Source: Acidobacteriota bacterium (GTDB lineage Bacteria; Acidobacteriota; Vicinamibacteria; Fen-336). Taken from it: 49,488 bases of DNA. The stretch lies in assembly GCA_022340585.1 (NCBI GenBank), contig JAJDNS010000126.1:1-49488 (forward strand). The letters run 5' to 3'. The position numbers and the translations under genes are program-made. This document shows, piece by piece, positions 9,663-18,174 of this stretch. Within the stretch, counting starts at the first letter, position 1. Each line of letters opens with the position of its first letter. The notes under the pieces were generated by a model. That model was given only the letters and a program-made list of their open reading frames with translations. It ran no database searches and had not been told where the DNA came from.

Positions 9663-12239
9663 TCACTCTCCCGAAGACTCCGTGATCGGCTCGAGGCGCT
9701 CGGTCCACGGATTTCCGGGAAACTCCTGCGCGAGCCGGCGCCGCCACTCGGCGGCCCCCGGGGCGTCGCCGGCAGCCTCACGGGCGAGCGCGCCGGAGTA
9801 GAGGGCCTGGGGGCGGTGGGGGTCGCCCGGTGACCTCTCCACCACCTCGGCGAAGGCGTCCCTGGCCTCGCGCGCGTGCCCCGTGCGGAGCAGGGCCTCG
9901 CCGCGGACGCAGAGCAGCTCGACCCGGCGCGAGTCCGCCATGGGGAGACGGGCCACGCCGTGACCGGAATACGCCGCGGCCTCCTCGAACCGCTCGGCCG
10001 AGAAGGCACGGGAGGCCCGCTCGTAGAGGACCTCCACGGGGGGGGCGGGAGCCGGGGCGGGCAGAAGACGCGTCGCGGCGAGAGCGGCCACCAGGAGCAG
10101 GGGCAGGCCGCGGATCCACCGGTCGGCCGCGTCCACCTCGCCGCTCCCCGGCCGGGGGCTCTGGCTGACCGGCGGTGCCCGGAGGCGGCGACGGCCCCCG
10201 ACCACGAGACCCGCGACGACCGTCACGATGCCGAGGCCCCAACCCAACGCGTCGGACCACGTCCGCGCCACGTAGCGCAGGTGCACCTCGGTCTGCCTGG
10301 GGACCACGACCATGAGACCGGGCGAGGCGAGATAGGGGCCGTCCGCTCCCTCGGCCCGCCACCGGGGGTGATAGGACACCTTGACGAGCAAGGGGTGACC
10401 GGGGCGGTTCGTCCGGATGCGGACCGACTCCGCCTCGACGGTGGCCTCGATCTTCACCCCGCCCGGGAGCGGGTTCGCCGGAGGGGGGACCCACGTGTCG
10501 GCCTGGAACGACTCGAAGCGCTCGTCCCCGGTGAAGACCAGGAGCGCCCGGTTTGGTGGCTTGCTGCTGATCCAGCGGTAGGCCGCGTCACGCCAGCCCC
10601 GGAGCGGAGCGCGGACCGGCGCGTAGGCCAGGGCCTCGACATAGCCCGGGCCCGGGTCTCGCAGTCGAAAGAGGGTGTACGGCGGGACGCGGGCATCGAG
10701 GACGACGTCCTCGCGTCTCTCGAGCGCGGCGACGAGCTCGGGGCTGACGGCCACGATCGTCCCCACGTTGAACAGCCGGAGCCGCTCGAGAGCGGTCTCC
10801 GGGTCGAACCGCGAGTAGCTCCGGCTGCGGAACGGCTTCGGTGAGGACGCGAACAGCTCCGAGGCCAGGTAATAGACCGGGTGGGTCATCACGCTGGCCT
10901 GGTTGTAGACTCCTTCCAGCGTCGAGCGCCCCGAGAAGAACGGCAGCGTCTCGTACATCCGGATCGACCCCGCACGCTCGTGAACCGCCCCGTACTCGAC
11001 GGCCACGCGCGGGTCGGCCACGCTGCCCCGGAGGCGGTCGGTGAGGGCGCTCCAGGCGGGCCAGAGCTCCTTGGCCTCGAGCCCCGAGTAGTTCCAGTCG
11101 ACCCAGGAGCGCACCACGCCCGAGCCCGAATCGGCGTGGACCACCGCCACGAGCACCAAGCCGAAGGCCGCGAGGTCCGCCCGGCGGAGACGCGAGACGG
11201 CGAGCCCCAGGGTGGCGGCACCGGCCAGAGCGAGGGAGAGCTGTGCGAAGGGGACGAAGCGGACGTCGATCACGCCCACCGCTGGCCCCGCAGCGGCAAG
11301 GGCGCCCCCGACCACCGCCCCGTACCCGAGGAGGAGAAGGCGACGATCGTCCCGGCCCCCCTTCCACCCACCGGGCAGGGCAGCCACGAGGCCGACCGCG
11401 GCGGCGGCGAACAGGGGCCACAGCCGGGGCGGGAGAAGCCCGGTCGTGGACACGGTGATCCAGGCGTCGTCATAGGGTGTGGTCCACCCCCACTCGGCCA
11501 GGAGCGGCACGAGGAACGGGGCGGCGAGGGCGAAGGCCAGGACGCCGACCGCGAGGAGCCAGGCCAGCGCGCGCCCGGGTCGGCGCGATGCCAGGAGGAC
11601 GAAGGTGGCGGTCAGGCCAGCCCAGAGCACGGCGTAGCCGTGCGCGCCGGCCACGAGGGCGAGGGTCGCTGCGGGCGCGCCCGGTCCCCTCCCCTGCTCC
11701 CGCGCACGGACAAGAACGCCCAGGAAGAGTGTCGCCAGACCGATGCCATACGTGTAGGCGAACTCGCCGGCGAGGGTGCTGGCGATCGTCCCCCCCCAGA
11801 TGGGGTTGTCGTCGACGAAGAGGAAGACGAGCGCGGCGGCGGCCCCGAGGAGTGGCGTCGGGAACCGGAGGCGCATGAGACGAAACGAGGCGTAGACGAA
11901 GAGGGGCAGCAGAAAGGTGCCCAGCACCGTCCCCAGCTTGAAGGCCACGGGAAGCCCGGTCACCACGGCCAGGGCCGAGATCAGGACGAACGGGAGGGGG
12001 AAGTAGTAGAGCAGGAGCGGGTGCCCGAGGTAGGCCCCCGGGTACCAGCCGTGGAGCCGCAGGGCGGGGAGCAGGTGCTCATGGAACCAGGCGGCGGCCG
12101 CGTAGTGGCAGGGCGTGTCTCCCCCGGCGGCGATGGTTGGCCGGATCAGGAGGGCGGGCCGCAGGACGTCGAGGAGCGCCAGCAGGATCACCCCGAGGCC
12201 GATCGCGTCGGCCACTCGCTGGCGCGTCACGGGGCTCAT
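9663..12239 (-). CDS. Large polytopic membrane protein (PTPS-related / YfhO-like) with C-terminal TPR-like tail
   Basis: An 858-residue protein. About a dozen hydrophobic helices fill residues 10-380. An early GGDTPCHYAAAAWFHEHLLP segment (positions 38-57) and the multi-helix plan recall the membrane proteins annotated as 6-pyruvoyl-tetrahydropterin-synthase-related or YfhO-like GT-C glycosyltransferases. A soluble region of about 350 residues follows, then a helix around LPLLLVAALAA. The last 120 residues look like TPR helices (RASRAFSAERFEEAAAYS and ALLRTGHAREARDAFAEVV). A role in transferring a lipid-linked sugar or building surface polymer is plausible but not shown. The frame is open far upstream, but the ATG at 12239 begins the hydrophobic domain and leaves room for the divergent promoter. 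Confidence 0.65.
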   Translation of the reverse strand: MSPVTRQRVADAIGLGVILLALLDVLRPALLIRPTIAAGGDTPCHYAAAAWFHEHLLPALRLHGWYPGAYLGHPLLLYYFPLPFVLISALAVVTGLPVAFKLGTVLGTFLLPLFVYASFRLMRLRFPTPLLGAAAALVFLFVDDNPIWGGTIASTLAGEFAYTYGIGLATLFLGVLVRAREQGRGPGAPAATLALVAGAHGYAVLWAGLTATFVLLASRRPGRALAWLLAVGVLAFALAAPFLVPLLAEWGWTTPYDDAWITVSTTGLLPPRLWPLFAAAAVGLVAALPGGWKGGRDDRRLLLLGYGAVVGGALAAAGPAVGVIDVRFVPFAQLSLALAGAATLGLAVSRLRRADLAAFGLVLVAVVHADSGSGVVRSWVDWNYSGLEAKELWPAWSALTDRLRGSVADPRVAVEYGAVHERAGSIRMYETLPFFSGRSTLEGVYNQASVMTHPVYYLASELFASSPKPFRSRSYSRFDPETALERLRLFNVGTIVAVSPELVAALERREDVVLDARVPPYTLFRLRDPGPGYVEALAYAPVRAPLRGWRDAAYRWISSKPPNRALLVFTGDERFESFQADTWVPPPANPLPGGVKIEATVEAESVRIRTNRPGHPLLVKVSYHPRWRAEGADGPYLASPGLMVVVPRQTEVHLRYVARTWSDALGWGLGIVTVVAGLVVGGRRRLRAPPVSQSPRPGSGEVDAADRWIRGLPLLLVAALAATRLLPAPAPAPPVEVLYERASRAFSAERFEEAAAYSGHGVARLPMADSRRVELLCVRGEALLRTGHAREARDAFAEVVERSPGDPHRPQALYSGALAREAAGDAPGAAEWRRRLAQEFPGNPWTERLEPITESSGE

Positions 12240-12288
12240 CCGGCGAGTGTAGACGATCGCCGCCGCGGGGGCGCCGGCGCCTGGCCCT

Positions 12289-12317
12289 TTGTCACGCGAT
12301 GGCCGCGGGTGTATTTT
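12289..12317 (+). promoter_or_regulatory. Candidate promoter of the binding-protein-like gene
   Basis: TTGTCA (12289-12294, five of six consensus) and TATTTT (12312-12317, four of six) are spaced by exactly 17 bases, followed by a leader of about 40 bases carrying GGGAGGA before the ATG at 12363. It is one of the best-matching sigma-70-type promoters in this GC-rich window. Confidence 0.5.
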
Positions 12318-12362
12318 TCTGACGCGACACCGGGTGATCGTCGCCCTCGGGAGGACGCTGTC

Positions 12363-13274
12363 ATGAACGCCAAGCGAGCTTTCGTCCTGCTCATCGGAAA
12401 CAAGGAGCGCGGCGAGATCAACCACTTCCAGCTCCTGCAGGAGGAGACCGCCCAGACCGAGGGTCGTCGATTGGGGATCGACGTCGAGGTGGCCTTCGCA
12501 CCGGGATTCGACCAGCTGCGGGTCATGAAGCGTCGCCTGGTGGACGCCGCCGCGCCACCCCTGGACGCGGTGGTCACCGAGCCAGCGAGCACATCGACCA
12601 TGGACCTGATGCTCCGCGAGCTCAAGGGCAAGACCGGCCTGGTCATCCTGAGCGCCTGGGGACCGTCGATCGAGGAGAACGCGGCCTCGTGGGGAGCGGG
12701 TCTGCCCCTGGGCAACGTGAGCACCGACCACACCGCAGTGGGTGAGATCCAGGGAAGCCAGGTCCGAGCCCTCCTGCCCGAGGGGGGCCGGCTTCTGTGC
12801 ATCGCCGGGCCCGCTCGGGCCTCGGCCGCGCAGCAGCGCCTGGAGGGCTTGAAGTCCCGGATGACGGACCAGGTCGAGCTCCAGGAGATCGCGGCGGGGG
12901 CGTGGACGGAGTCCGACGGCATCGTCGCCTTCAACGACTGGTACCGGGTGGCCAAGGCCCGCGACCCCATCGTCCAGGTCGTGGCCGGGGGCAACGACGA
13001 GCTGGCCCTGGGGGCCAGGCGAGCCTGCGAGGCGCTCGCCGACAGCGGACACCGCGACGCCCTGCTCGGGGCGAAGTTCCTCGGGGTGGACGGCTGCCCC
13101 ACCTTCGGTCAGAAGCTGGTCGAGGACGGCACCCTGGCCGCGAGCGTCGTCACGCCGGCGAACACCGGCCTCGCCCTCGAGCAGCTCTCGCGATTCTGGA
13201 AGCAGGGCACGCCGATGCCGCTGCGCTCCTACACCAAGGCGACGCCCCTCCCGGCGGGAAGCACGTCCGGGTAG
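12363..13274 (+). CDS. Soluble periplasmic-binding-protein-like sugar sensor lacking a signal peptide
   Basis: A 303-residue protein resembling the Peripla_BP/LacI sugar-binding fold. It opens directly with the first beta strand (AFVLLIGNKERGE), has a hinge-region segment VVTEPASTS and a late GAKFLGVDGCPTFGQ and SVVTPANTG, typical of ribose-type binding proteins. There is no signal peptide, no lipobox and no DNA-binding helix-turn-helix, so it should be cytoplasmic. A clear GGGAGGA precedes the ATG. A single-domain response regulator begins 39 bases downstream on the same strand, suggesting ligand sensing linked to phosphorelay rather than ABC import. No permease or ATPase lies nearby. The ligand is unknown. 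Confidence 0.7.
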   Translation: MNAKRAFVLLIGNKERGEINHFQLLQEETAQTEGRRLGIDVEVAFAPGFDQLRVMKRRLVDAAAPPLDAVVTEPASTSTMDLMLRELKGKTGLVILSAWGPSIEENAASWGAGLPLGNVSTDHTAVGEIQGSQVRALLPEGGRLLCIAGPARASAAQQRLEGLKSRMTDQVELQEIAAGAWTESDGIVAFNDWYRVAKARDPIVQVVAGGNDELALGARRACEALADSGHRDALLGAKFLGVDGCPTFGQKLVEDGTLAASVVTPANTGLALEQLSRFWKQGTPMPLRSYTKATPLPAGSTSG

Positions 13275-13313
13275 CCCTTTGGCGGCGGCACTGATAGCAT
13301 CCACGCACGCCAC

Positions 13314-13676
13314 ATGAAGAACGTGTCCCGCATTCTCGTCGTGGACGACGACCCCGGCATCGGGCAGATGCTCACCCGAGCCCTGTCCCGGCACGGCTTC
13401 GAGGTGGACGCGACGACCTCGGCCGATGAGGCCATCGAGAAAGCGGAGAGCGGAAGCTACGACGCCGCCCTCGTCGACCTGGTCATGCCCGAGCACAACG
13501 GCGCCGATCTGGCCGACGCCCTGCGACGGCAGGTTCCCGGGCTGCCCATCGGGCTGATGACCGGCTACTCGAACTCCCCTCTCATCCCGCAGTTCGAGAA
13601 GTCGGGGATGGCCGTGTTCAAGAAGCCGGTCCTGATCCAGGATCTCCTGGAGTTCCTGCAGAAGGAGATCCAGTAG
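13314..13676 (+). CDS. Single-domain response regulator (receiver only)
   Basis: A 120-residue receiver domain without output domain. The acidic pocket is VDDDP near residues 10-14, the phospho-acceptor is Asp55 in LVDLVMPE, the conserved Thr/Ser position lies in GLMTGYS, and the Lys-Pro pair is at 104-105 (FKKPV). It presumably receives phosphate from a kinase elsewhere and acts by protein contact. It lies 39 bases after the binding-protein-like gene and probably shares its transcript; it converges on the mrfB gene. Confidence 0.9.
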   Translation: MKNVSRILVVDDDPGIGQMLTRALSRHGFEVDATTSADEAIEKAESGSYDAALVDLVMPEHNGADLADALRRQVPGLPIGLMTGYSNSPLIPQFEKSGMAVFKKPVLIQDLLEFLQKEIQ

Positions 13677-13698
13677 CCCCTCTCCGGCGGAGGTGTGC

Positions 13699-15027
13699 TC
13701 AGCTCGACCGGCGCCGCGCCTTCTTCCTCTTCAGGCGCTGCCGGCGGTGGCGGAAGCCCTCGGTCACGTGCCAGGAGAGGCCCAGGCCTTCGCCGGCCAG
13801 GCGCAGGCCCCGGTCCACCGCCCGCAGGGCCGCGTCCAGGTCGTGGGTGCGGTGCTCGTGGTGCTTGGCCAGCTCCCGCCACCCCTCCCACTCCCCCGCC
13901 TCGCCGGCCCGCTCCCAGAGCCGGGCCGCATCCTCGTAGCCGCCGGTCCGCCGGGCGCGCCAGGCGAGGCGTAGGAGGGTCGGGCCCTCCAGGTCGCCGG
14001 CCCCGAGGTCCAGGGCCCGGCGATAACAGGCGTCGCTCCGCTCGTACAGCTGGGCCCGCTCCAGGACCCGGGCGAGGCTGTAGACGTCCCGGGGGTCCTC
14101 GGCCCGTCCCTCCTCGACCCACTGGCAGGCCAGGACCGCGACCGCGGCCAGGGACACGATGTCCTGCCGGTTGTGCTCGAAGACCCGGGCCATCATCCGC
14201 GCGTCCCGGCGACGGACCCAGTCGAAGTAGACGTGGGGGATCTCGTCGCCGGGGATGTCGCCGGTGCGGCGCAGGCCCAGCAGCGCCACCTCCAGGGACT
14301 GGAGGCGGCAGGACTCGAGGCGCGCCTTCCACAGACGGCGAGCCGGGTGGAGGAGGTCGAGGTGGGGGGCGTCGGCCAGGGCGAAGCGGCTCCGCGCGAG
14401 GCGGAAGCGGGTGTCCAGGAGGGGGACGTCGAAGGCTCGCCCGTTGTAGGTGACGATGCTCGAGAAGCCGGCCAGATCCTCCTCGAGGGCGTGGAGCAGC
14501 GCCGACTCCTCGTGGTAGTCGCGCATGAAGTACTGGCGCACCCGGAAGCGCTCGCCGTCGAACCAGCCGGCCCCGATGAGGAAGGCGGCGGTGCCGGCGC
14601 CGCCGGCCAGCCCGGTGGTCTCGGTGTCCAGGTAGACCGCCTCTCTCAGGTCGAACCCGGCCAGGTCGGGCTCGGCGGCGAGGATGCTCACGGTGTCGGG
14701 GCCGATGGTGTGGCAGCGCGACAGCGGCACGTCGCCGTGGCGCTCCTCCAGGTGGACCGAGGTGTCGACGGCGAAGAACTCTCCCCGCTCGTTCTCCCTC
14801 CGCATCCCGTCCACCAGCTCCTCCAGGGGCACGGCCGGGGTCGGGGGACGCGGGCGGGGCTCGCGGCGAGCCGTGGCCTCTACGAGAGCCTCGAGGCGGG
14901 CCTTGAGGGACGGCCCCTCTCCGCCGGAGCGGCCCCGGAGCTCTTCCTCGAGGCGCTCGAGGCCCGGGGCCGGGTCTTCGACCCGCTTGAGGCGGCGCAG
15001 GCGCTGCTGGAGGGAGCGGGGGGCCAT
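13699..15027 (-). CDS. mrfB: MrfB/YprB-type exonuclease with TPR-like C-terminus
   Basis: A 442-residue protein. The central RNase-H-like exonuclease has DEDDh residues: Asp134 and Glu136 in YLDTETTGL, Asp200 in YNGRAFDVPLLDTRF, and His285/Asp289 in FEHNRQDIVSL. The last 130 residues contain helical repeats (VYSLARVLERAQLYERSDAC) and end in a very basic stretch. In Bacillus the homologous pair MrfA (helicase, YprA) and MrfB (nuclease, YprB) forms a mitomycin-adduct repair pathway. The partner gene lies immediately upstream here, 14 bases away on the same strand, supporting the assignment. The ATG at 15027 is the first in frame after the mrfA stop. Confidence 0.82.
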   Translation of the reverse strand: MAPRSLQQRLRRLKRVEDPAPGLERLEEELRGRSGGEGPSLKARLEALVEATARREPRPRPPTPAVPLEELVDGMRRENERGEFFAVDTSVHLEERHGDVPLSRCHTIGPDTVSILAAEPDLAGFDLREAVYLDTETTGLAGGAGTAAFLIGAGWFDGERFRVRQYFMRDYHEESALLHALEEDLAGFSSIVTYNGRAFDVPLLDTRFRLARSRFALADAPHLDLLHPARRLWKARLESCRLQSLEVALLGLRRTGDIPGDEIPHVYFDWVRRRDARMMARVFEHNRQDIVSLAAVAVLACQWVEEGRAEDPRDVYSLARVLERAQLYERSDACYRRALDLGAGDLEGPTLLRLAWRARRTGGYEDAARLWERAGEAGEWEGWRELAKHHEHRTHDLDAALRAVDRGLRLAGEGLGLSWHVTEGFRHRRQRLKRKKARRRSS

Positions 15028-15041
15028 GGTGGGAGGACAGC

Positions 15042-17441
15042 CTACTCGGCCAGGATGGCGTCGAGGAGGGCCAGGGCCACCTCCTTGCCCCGGCTGCCCA
15101 CCTCGCCGGCCGGGCCCACGCACGACGGGCAGCCCTCGTCGCAGCGGCAGGCCGCGATGAGGGCCCGGCTCTCGGAAACGAGCCGGTCATGGAGGCGGAA
15201 GAGGGGCTCGGAGAGGCCGATGCCGCCGGGGTAGGCGTCGTACACGAAGACGTTGGGCTCGAAGTCAGGCTCCGGCACGGTGGGGACGAGGCCCGACTCC
15301 TCCCCCTTCGCGGCGTAGCCGGCACGGAGCAGGCCCCGCTCCACCCGGGCCTCCCCCTGGCCGTTGTCGCCGAGGGCCACCCCCAGGTCGTGGCGGTCGC
15401 ACATGAGGAAGAGAGCGGCGAGCTGCCCCAGGGTGTAGGAGAGCGCGACCACCCCGTCGCGGCGCTCCTCCAGGCTGAAGGGCAGCGCCCGCATGATCTC
15501 GCGGGGCACGGTCAGCCAGTACGCGGTCGTGTGCATCTCGTTCTCGGGCATCGTCAGCTCGCCCGCGCCCACGTTCTCGTTGGTGTGGAACTTGATCTTC
15601 TTGAAGCCCACAACCTGCTCCGTGACGTGGACCTCGCCGTGGTTGCGGCGGGCGTTGCGTCGTGGCTCCTCGGCGAAGCGCTCCAGGATGCGAACCTTCG
15701 AGTAGTCGATGGCGTCGGTGTAGTAGTCCACCTCCGCCTCGCGCACCTCCACCCGCCGCTCCTCGTGGTCGTACTTCTCCACGAAGTAGGTGCGCCCTTC
15801 GAGGATGTAGATCGCCTTCTCGTGGACCATCGAGGGGGCCGAGTCGTAGTCCACCTCGGCGATGATTCGGGGCTCTCCGGTCACGTCCTGGACCACGAAG
15901 TTGTCGGAGGAGACCGACCGCAGGCTCACCGCGTCGGCCGGGTACGACTCGCTCGTCCAGTGCCAGCGGTCACCGGCCCGGTGCAGGAGCCCCTCCTCCT
16001 CGAGGAACTTCAGGATCTCGACGAGGCTCTCCCCACCGAAGGCCTCGTCCTCGGTGAACGGCAGCTCGAAGGCCGCGCACTTGATGTGGTTGACGAGGAT
16101 CTGGAGGTTGTCGGGATTGATCCGGCCCTGCTCCACCGGCGAGTCGAAGAAGTAGTCCGGGTTCTTCGCGATGAACTGGTTGAGGGGCGTCGAGTTGGCG
16201 ACCAGCACCGCCACCGACGTTCCAGAGCGGCGCCCGGCCCGGCCCGCCTGCTGCCAGGCCGAGGCCACGCTGCCCGGGTAGCCTACGAGGACCGCCGCGT
16301 CGAGGCTGCCGATGTCGATACCCAGCTCGAGGGCGTTGGTGGAGACGACGCCCAGGACCGAGCCGTCGCGCAGCCCCCGCTCGATCTCCCGCCGCTTCAG
16401 CGGGAGGTATCCGCCCCGGTAGCCGCGGATGATCCCCTCCGAGCCCGGCTTCCGCTCCAGGGCTTCCTTGAGGTAGGTGACCAGGACCTCGGTAGCGAGG
16501 CGAGAGGGAGCGAAGCTGATCGTCTGGAGGCCCTTGGAGAGGAAGGAGAGCGAGACGTCGCGGGCGGAGTTCAGGGCGGACTTGCGGATCCCGAGCTGGC
16601 GGTTCACCACTGGAGGGTTGTAGATGGCGAAGTACTTCTCCCCCCGGGGGGCACCGCTGCGATCCACCAGCTCCATCTGGCGCTCGGTGAGAGCCTCCGC
16701 CAGCTCCCGCGGGTTGCCGATGGTGGCCGACGTGCAGATGAACTGGGGCTCGGATCCGTAGAAACGGCAGAGCCGCCGCAAGCGCCGGAAGATGTTGGCC
16801 ACGTGGGAGCCGTAGATCCCTCGCAGGCTGTGAAGCTCGTCTACCACCACGTAGCGCACGCTCTCGAGGAGCTTCACCCACTTCGTGTGGTGCGGCAGGA
16901 TCCCCTTGTGGAGCATGTCGGGATTGGTCACCACCACGTGGGCCCGGGTCCGGATCGACTTGCGGGCGTCCTGGGGGGTGTCCCCGTCGTAGGTGAAGGT
17001 CCCAATGTCCGCCCCCAGGGCCTCGATGGTCTCGTGGAGCTCGGCGAGCTGATCCTGGGCCAGAGCCTTGGTCGGGAAGAGGTAGAGGGCCCGGGCATCG
17101 GGGTCCTTCAAGACCCGGTCGATCACCGGCAAGTTGTAGCAGAGGGTCTTCCCCGAGGCGGTGGGGGTGACGACGACGAGGTCCTTCCCCGCCTGGACGA
17201 GGTCGTAGGCCTCGCGCTGGTGGGTGTAGAGGCCCTCGAGGCCCCGGTCCACCAGCGCTTCGCGGAGTCGGGGGTGGAGGTCCTCGGGGAAGGGCACGAC
17301 TTGAGCGGGTTGCGCCGGGAAGTGGCGCAGGGCCGTGAGAACGGGCTCGCTTCCCAGTGTCTGCTGGATCTCGAGGCCCTTGAGGACCGAAAGCAGTGCG
17401 GCGTCGGTGTCCTGCCGTTGCAGGGCGAGCTGCTGGCTCAC
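15042..17441 (-). CDS. mrfA: MrfA/YprA-type DExH helicase with DUF1998 zinc-binding C-terminus
   Basis: A 799-residue superfamily 2 helicase. Walker A is TPTASGKT at 92-99, the DExH box is DELH at 201-204, and SATIGNPRE, STNALELGIDIG and QQAGRAGRRSG follow as motifs III, V and VI. The C-terminus carries CRCDEGCPSC, the four-cysteine zinc site typical of the DUF1998 region in MrfA. It should unwind damaged DNA for the MrfB nuclease encoded just downstream. The GTG at 17441 is preceded by GGAGG six bases upstream; an ATG slightly upstream in another frame runs straight into a stop. A perfect GC palindrome lies 24 bases above the start and may be an operator. Confidence 0.88.
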   Translation of the reverse strand: MSQQLALQRQDTDAALLSVLKGLEIQQTLGSEPVLTALRHFPAQPAQVVPFPEDLHPRLREALVDRGLEGLYTHQREAYDLVQAGKDLVVVTPTASGKTLCYNLPVIDRVLKDPDARALYLFPTKALAQDQLAELHETIEALGADIGTFTYDGDTPQDARKSIRTRAHVVVTNPDMLHKGILPHHTKWVKLLESVRYVVVDELHSLRGIYGSHVANIFRRLRRLCRFYGSEPQFICTSATIGNPRELAEALTERQMELVDRSGAPRGEKYFAIYNPPVVNRQLGIRKSALNSARDVSLSFLSKGLQTISFAPSRLATEVLVTYLKEALERKPGSEGIIRGYRGGYLPLKRREIERGLRDGSVLGVVSTNALELGIDIGSLDAAVLVGYPGSVASAWQQAGRAGRRSGTSVAVLVANSTPLNQFIAKNPDYFFDSPVEQGRINPDNLQILVNHIKCAAFELPFTEDEAFGGESLVEILKFLEEEGLLHRAGDRWHWTSESYPADAVSLRSVSSDNFVVQDVTGEPRIIAEVDYDSAPSMVHEKAIYILEGRTYFVEKYDHEERRVEVREAEVDYYTDAIDYSKVRILERFAEEPRRNARRNHGEVHVTEQVVGFKKIKFHTNENVGAGELTMPENEMHTTAYWLTVPREIMRALPFSLEERRDGVVALSYTLGQLAALFLMCDRHDLGVALGDNGQGEARVERGLLRAGYAAKGEESGLVPTVPEPDFEPNVFVYDAYPGGIGLSEPLFRLHDRLVSESRALIAACRCDEGCPSCVGPAGEVGSRGKEVALALLDAILAE

Positions 17442-17464
17442 GTCATTCCTCCGTCCGCTCGGGG

Positions 17465-17480
17465 CCCCCACCGGTGGGGG
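17465..17480. promoter_or_regulatory. 16-bp perfect palindrome upstream of mrfA
   Basis: CCCCCACC followed directly by its exact reverse complement GGTGGGGG. It sits between mrfA and the divergent folE, 24 bases before the mrfA GTG and about 95 before folE. The zero-length centre suits a dimeric regulator binding site better than an RNA hairpin. No known regulator is matched. Confidence 0.35.
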
Positions 17481-17575
17481 TCTGGATGATCACGGCCGCA
17501 TGATGCAGGATGACCCGGTCAAGGGAGGTCCGAATCCCCCGGGCGAGTTATTCTTTACCTTCCACGGAGGTGAGG

Positions 17576-18142
17576 ATGTCGATGGAGGATGCGGTTCGGG
17601 AGCTTCTGTCCGGTCTGGGGGAAGACCCCGATCGCGAAGGGCTCGTCAACACCCCGCAAAGGGTGGCGAAGTCTCTCAAGTTCCTGACCAAAGGCTACGA
17701 CGAAGACCCGGAAGAGGTGATCGGGGACGCGCTGTTCACCGTCAAGTACGACGAGATGGTGATCATCCGCGACATCGACGTCTTCAGCCTGTGCGAGCAC
17801 CACGTGCTCCCCTTCTTCGGGAAGGCCCACGTGGCCTACCTCCCGAACGGCAAGGTCGTGGGCTTGTCCAAGATTCCCCGCCTCGTGGACCTGTACTCGC
17901 GGCGCCTCCAGGTGCAGGAGCGGCTCACGGTCCAGATCGCGCAGACGATCCAGGACAAGATCCAGCCTCGAGGGGTGGGCGTGGTCATCGAGGCCATGCA
18001 CTTCTGCATGGTCATGCGCGGGGTCGAGAAGCAGAACTCGGTGGCGGCCACGTCGTGCATGCTCGGGGCCTTCCGTGACCACCAGCCCACCCGGGAGGAA
18101 TTCCTGGGCCTGATCCGCAGCCGTAGCCGGCTGGGACTCTGA
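17576..18142 (+). CDS. folE: GTP cyclohydrolase I
   Basis: A 188-residue enzyme that converts GTP to dihydroneopterin triphosphate, the first step of folate and pterin synthesis. The zinc site is Cys73 with His75/His76 in [10 protein letters not shown], and Cys144 in [20 protein letters not shown] and [12 protein letters not shown] complete the active site. The ATG at 17576 follows GGAGGTGAGG; a second in-frame ATG is two codons later. The gene is divergent from mrfA and convergent with the TIGR04282-type gene. Confidence 0.97.
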   Translation: MSMEDAVRELLSGLGEDPDREGLVNTPQRVAKSLKFLTKGYDEDPEEVIGDALFTVKYDEMVIIRDIDVFSLCEHHVLPFFGKAHVAYLPNGKVVGLSKIPRLVDLYSRRLQVQERLTVQIAQTIQDKIQPRGVGVVIEAMHFCMVMRGVEKQNSVAATSCMLGAFRDHQPTREEFLGLIRSRSRLGL

Positions 18143-18174
18143 CCGCCGACGCCGGTCAGTCGGCCTTCCCGCCG

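Noticed and set aside
12270..12281. Palindrome GGCGCCGGCGCC in the divergent region before the binding-protein gene
   Set aside because: Short GC-only palindromes are common in such DNA; no second copy or conserved position to support a function.
13678..13697. CTCC/GGAG hairpin between the receiver gene and mrfB as a terminator
   Set aside because: Stem of four pairs only and no T-run; too weak to report.
15189..17489. 766-codon plus-strand open frame opposite mrfA
   Set aside because: Antisense shadow of a helicase with all its motifs on the minus strand.
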